Part shown: positions 61,298 through 64,000 of the stretch, one piece after another
Numbering within the stretch: position 1 is the first letter of the stretch
Layout: every line of letters starts with the position of its first letter
Assembly: GCF_003173775.1 (NCBI RefSeq)
Contig: NZ_CP029552.1
Span: forward strand, 2,314,501 to 2,378,500
Source: Methylobacterium sp. 17Sr1-1
Lineage (GTDB): Bacteria; Pseudomonadota; Alphaproteobacteria; Rhizobiales; Beijerinckiaceae
Direction: 5' to 3'
Length of the DNA stretch: 64,000 nucleotides
Program-made: the position numbers and the translations under genes
Notes under the pieces: generated by a model
Told to the model about the DNA's origin: nothing
Database searches by the model: none
The model's input: only the letters and a program-made list of their open reading frames with translations

Positions 61298-61337
61298 TGA
61301 TGCGATTTCCGGAAGGAACCTTCCGGAAACCGCATCA
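61298..61337. terminator. Bidirectional terminator between the hydrolase and trpC
   Basis: Arms of 19 bp (61298-61316 and 61319-61337) match with one mismatch around a two-base loop; the arm includes TTTCCGGAAGG. The trpC stop codon forms the outer end of the right arm. It could close transcripts from both strands. Confidence 0.7.
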
Positions 61338-62183
61338 GGCCTGATCGCCGAACAGCAGCCGCTTCGTCGCCGCCGTCACGTCGTCCTGCCGCATCAGGCT
61401 CTCGCCGACGAGCAGCGCGCGGATGCCGGCCTTGCCCAGCACCTGCGCGTCGGCATGGCTGCCGATGCCGCTCTCGCCGACCAGGATCCGGTCCGCCGGC
61501 ACCAGCGGGCTCAGGCGCACGGCGTTGTCGAGGGAGACCTCGAAGGTGCGTAAGGAGCGGTTGTTGACGCCGATGAGCCGGGTGCCCAGCGGCAGGGCGC
61601 GGGCGAGTTCGGCCTCGTCATGCACCTCGACCAGCACGTCCATGCCGAGGTCGTGGGCCGTCTCGACGAGCGCCGTCGCCTCCTCGTCGTCGAGGCTCGC
61701 CATGATGACCAGGACGCAATCGGCGCCCCAGGCCCGGGCCTCGACCACCTGGTAGGGCTCGAACAAAAAGTCCTTGCGCAGGACCGGCAGGGTGCAGGCG
61801 TCGCGGGCCGCCGTCAGGTATTCGGGCTTGCCCTTGAACGAGGGCTCGTCGGTGAGCACCGACAGGCAGGTGGCGCCGCCCGCCTCGTAGGCGCGGGCGA
61901 GCGCCGGCGGATCGAAATCCTCGCGGATCAGGCCGCGGGACGGCGAGGCCTTCTTGATCTCGGCGATCAGCGCGAAGCGATCCTGCGCGACATGCGCGGC
62001 GATCGCATCGGCGAAGCCGCGCGGCGGGGCGGCCTTCGCGGCGCGCTTCTCCAGCTCCGCGAGCGGCACGCGCAGCTTCGCGGCGGCGATCTCCCGCCGC
62101 TTGTAGGCCTCGATATGGGCGAGAACGTCGGCCGGGCGCGGCCGGTCCTCGCCGTCGGGAGACGTCGTATCGGTGTCGGACAA
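61335..62183 (-). CDS. trpC: Indole-3-glycerol phosphate synthase
   Basis: TrpC closes the indole ring in tryptophan synthesis. The 282-residue TIM barrel has [19 protein letters not shown], the catalytic Lys in [35 protein letters not shown] and LVGESGIG. The preferred start is a TTG at 62183, where GGGGAGG lies about eight bases upstream; an ATG at 62222 would add 13 residues with a weaker ribosome site. It is the last visible gene of the trpG-trpD-trpC group, 183 bp after trpD. Confidence 0.93.
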   Translation of the reverse strand: MSDTDTTSPDGEDRPRPADVLAHIEAYKRREIAAAKLRVPLAELEKRAAKAAPPRGFADAIAAHVAQDRFALIAEIKKASPSRGLIREDFDPPALARAYEAGGATCLSVLTDEPSFKGKPEYLTAARDACTLPVLRKDFLFEPYQVVEARAWGADCVLVIMASLDDEEATALVETAHDLGMDVLVEVHDEAELARALPLGTRLIGVNNRSLRTFEVSLDNAVRLSPLVPADRILVGESGIGSHADAQVLGKAGIRALLVGESLMRQDDVTAATKRLLFGDQA

Positions 62184-62366
62184 GGCCGTATCCTCCCCTC
62201 GGGAGCGTATCGGGGATGTCATGCATCACTCTGCCGGTCGTGACCGCCCGGTGCCAAAGGAGTCACCGGTTCGGGGACTCACATGATGCAAAACCAAGAC
62301 GTGAGCAGAGTTGCACCGGGCAACTCCGCTGAGCGAGTGTCGGGTTCCGCCGCAACGGCGGGTGGC

Positions 62367-63380
62367 TCACGCGTGGGAGACGGCCGCCAGGCGCTCCAGG
62401 ACCGCCCGCGCCGCGCCGGTGTCGATCGCCTGGGCGGCGCGCGTCACGCCGTCCTGCAGGCTGTCGACGCGCCCGGCGACCATCAGGGCCGCCGCGGCGT
62501 TGAGCACGCCGATGTCGCGGTAGGGCGTGCGGGCGCCGTCGAGCACGTCGCGGAGCGCCCCGGCATTGTGCGCCGGGTCGCCGCCGCGCAGTTCCTCGGG
62601 TTGGGCGAGGCGCAGGCCCAGCTCCCGCGGATCGATGGTGAAGCGGCGGATCGCGCCGTCCTCCAGCGCCACCACGGCGGTCGGGCCGGTGGTGGTGATC
62701 TCGTCGAGACCGTCCGAGCCGTGCACGGTCCAGACCCGGCGGCTGCCGAGCTCGGCCAGCACCCGGGTCATCGGCTCGGCGAGCGAGGCCGCGTAGACGC
62801 CCAGCAGCTGCGCCGAGACCCCGGCCGGGTTGCAGAGCGGTCCCAGCACGTTGAACAGCGTCCGCGTGCCGATCTCGACCCGCACCGGCGCGACGTGGCG
62901 CATCGAGGCGTGGTGGGACTGGGCGAACATGAAGCACAGGCCCGCTTGGGCGAGGCAGCGGGCGAGGTGGTCGGGGGCGAGGCCGATGCCGACGCCCAGC
63001 GCCGAGAGCACGTCGGCGGCGCCGGAGCGCGACGAGGCGGCGCGGTTGCCGTGCTTGGCCACCGGCACGCCGCAGGCGGCGGTGACGATCGCCGCCAGCG
63101 TCGAGACGTTGTAGCTGCCCGAATGGTCGCCGCCGGTGCCGACGATGTCGATCGCTCCGTCGGGCGCCGCGACGCGGGTCATGCGCTCGCGCAGCGCCCC
63201 GGCCGCACCGGTGATCTCGTCCAGAGCCTCGCCGCGGACGTGCAAAGCCATCAGGAAGGCGCCGGCCTGGGCGTGCGTCACCTCGCCGGAGAGCAGGTGG
63301 TCGAAGGCGCGGCGGGCCTCCTCGCGCGTCAGCGCGGCGCCCGTGGCGACCTTCGCCAGGTAGGGCTTGAACGAGTCCAT
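62367..63380 (-). CDS. trpD: Anthranilate phosphoribosyltransferase
   Basis: TrpD transfers phosphoribosyl from PRPP to anthranilate. The 337-residue protein has the glycine-rich IVGTGGDHSGSYNVSTLAAIV, VAKHGNRAASSRSGAADVLSALG, and FNVLGPLCNPAG, diagnostic for the family. Start MDSFKPYLAKVATGAALTREEA is standard. It follows trpG after 47 bases. Confidence 0.95.
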   Translation of the reverse strand: MDSFKPYLAKVATGAALTREEARRAFDHLLSGEVTHAQAGAFLMALHVRGEALDEITGAAGALRERMTRVAAPDGAIDIVGTGGDHSGSYNVSTLAAIVTAACGVPVAKHGNRAASSRSGAADVLSALGVGIGLAPDHLARCLAQAGLCFMFAQSHHASMRHVAPVRVEIGTRTLFNVLGPLCNPAGVSAQLLGVYAASLAEPMTRVLAELGSRRVWTVHGSDGLDEITTTGPTAVVALEDGAIRRFTIDPRELGLRLAQPEELRGGDPAHNAGALRDVLDGARTPYRDIGVLNAAAALMVAGRVDSLQDGVTRAAQAIDTGAARAVLERLAAVSHA

Positions 63381-63427
63381 GACGAGTACGGGCCTGATCT
63401 CAGCGCGGGCTTACGCGCCCGACCCCG

Positions 63428-64000
63428 TCAATGCACATCTGGGCCGCGCTTGTCACCCCGGGGCTTCACATTCGGAGCCTTGGCATTCCAGGCCGCGGCG
63501 AGGTCGAGGAAATTGCGCACCATGGTCTCTCCGTGCTGCGACAGGATGCTCTCGGGGTGGAACTGCACCCCGTGCACCGGCCGCTCCGCGTGCTCCAGCG
63601 CCATGATGAGGCCGTCGGCCTCCGCCGTCACCACGAGGTCCTGCGGGCAGGTCGCCCGCTCGACGATCAGCGAGTGGTAGCGCGTCGCCGCGAACGGGCC
63701 GTTGATGCCGCGAAACAGCCCGGTCGCCCGGTGCTGGACCTGCGAGACCTTGCCGTGCATCGGCGCCGGCGCCCGCACCACGTCGCCGCCGAAGGCCTGG
63801 CCGATCGCCTGGAGGCCGAGGCAGACGCCGAGCATCGGGATCTCGTCGCTCAAATCCCGCACCACGTCGAGGCATACGCCCGCCTCGCTCGGCGTGCAGG
63901 GCCCGGGCGAGAGCACCAGGGCGTCGGGCGCGCGGCGGCGGATCTCCTCGACGGTGATCGCGTCGTTGCGCACCACCTCGACCGAACCGGCGAGCGGGCC
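63428..64000 (-). CDS. trpG: Anthranilate synthase component II (glutamine amidotransferase), 5'-truncated
   Basis: TrpG supplies ammonia from glutamine to TrpE. The visible part reads LAGSVEVVRNDAITVEEIRR at the edge and contains LVLSPGPCTPSEAG, the nucleophile cysteine in LGVCLGLQAIGQAFGG, and the His/Glu pair in VHGVQFHPESILS. The start lies beyond the window edge; only the first ten or so residues seem to be missing judging from family length. It is the first visible gene of the trp group. Confidence 0.95.
   Translation of the reverse strand, partial: GPLAGSVEVVRNDAITVEEIRRRAPDALVLSPGPCTPSEAGVCLDVVRDLSDEIPMLGVCLGLQAIGQAFGGDVVRAPAPMHGKVSQVQHRATGLFRGINGPFAATRYHSLIVERATCPQDLVVTAEADGLIMALEHAERPVHGVQFHPESILSQHGETMVRNFLDLAAAWNAKAPNVKPRGDKRGPDVH

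Noticed and set aside
1..64000. Defence islands, prophage, insertion sequences, tRNA or rRNA genes
   Set aside because: I looked for transposases, integrases, restriction-modification, toxin-antitoxin, CRISPR repeats and structural RNAs and found none beyond the lone Uma2-type nuclease.

Overview
The window is GC-rich chromosomal DNA from an alphaproteobacterium of the order Hyphomicrobiales, most likely Methylobacterium or Methylorubrum. The argS-SPOR-nagZ-scpAB-tatABC block facing serS-surE-pcm, an aerobic-type cobalamin cluster, sdhE next to recG and mfd, an IalB-family protein and a candidate MmgR/suhB-type sRNA all point there. I see no rRNA, tRNA, CRISPR array, prophage or transposase. 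Genes are dense, often share ATGA or GTGA stop/start overlaps, and frequently start with GTG.

Layout. 1-2.3 kb: the end of a fosmidomycin-resistance-type MFS pump, an ABM monooxygenase and an XRE regulator. 2.3-21 kb: cobalamin biosynthesis and cobalt uptake. A B12 riboswitch at 19.6-19.7 kb sits ahead of cbtB-cbtA-DUF1636-cobW on the minus strand. After a palindromic repeat and a Uma2 nuclease gene come cobN-cobG-cobH-cobI-cobJ. cobL-cobE-cobM (minus) and cobK (plus) diverge from overlapping start codons. cobB and cbiD diverge from each other. cobP-cobO run on the plus strand. CbiD appears where aerobic pathways usually use CobF; cobS, cobT, cobQ, cobC, cobD and cobV are not in the window. 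21-33 kb: a TyrA-type dehydrogenase, then tat, scp, nagZ, SPOR and argS (minus) and serS-surE-pcm (plus). 33-40.8 kb: a LysM/degenerate-LytM lipoprotein, a DUF502 protein, a TonB-dependent receptor and a fatty acid desaturase. 40.8-51 kb: mfd, sdhE, recG, a degenerate receiver protein, a truncated acyl-CoA-ligase-like protein, an IalB-family protein, hspQ and a malyl-CoA-type lyase resembling the Chloroflexus enzyme. 52-61 kb: a patatin, an acetolactate-synthase-like enzyme with a downstream membrane protein, LuxR and GntR regulators, a PfkB kinase, a 30-residue membrane peptide, the sRNA and an alpha/beta hydrolase. 61.3-64 kb: trpG(partial)-trpD-trpC.

Three signals go beyond ordinary annotation. 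First, a 197-bp palindromic element with 64-bp arms lies in frame inside cobG, with a diverged relative near cobW and a solo end near tatC. Second, at five gene ends a 13-17 bp tandem repeat spans the stop codon. Third, a promoter-to-terminator sRNA unit carries the UUUCCUCCCU core of the rhizobial MmgR family.
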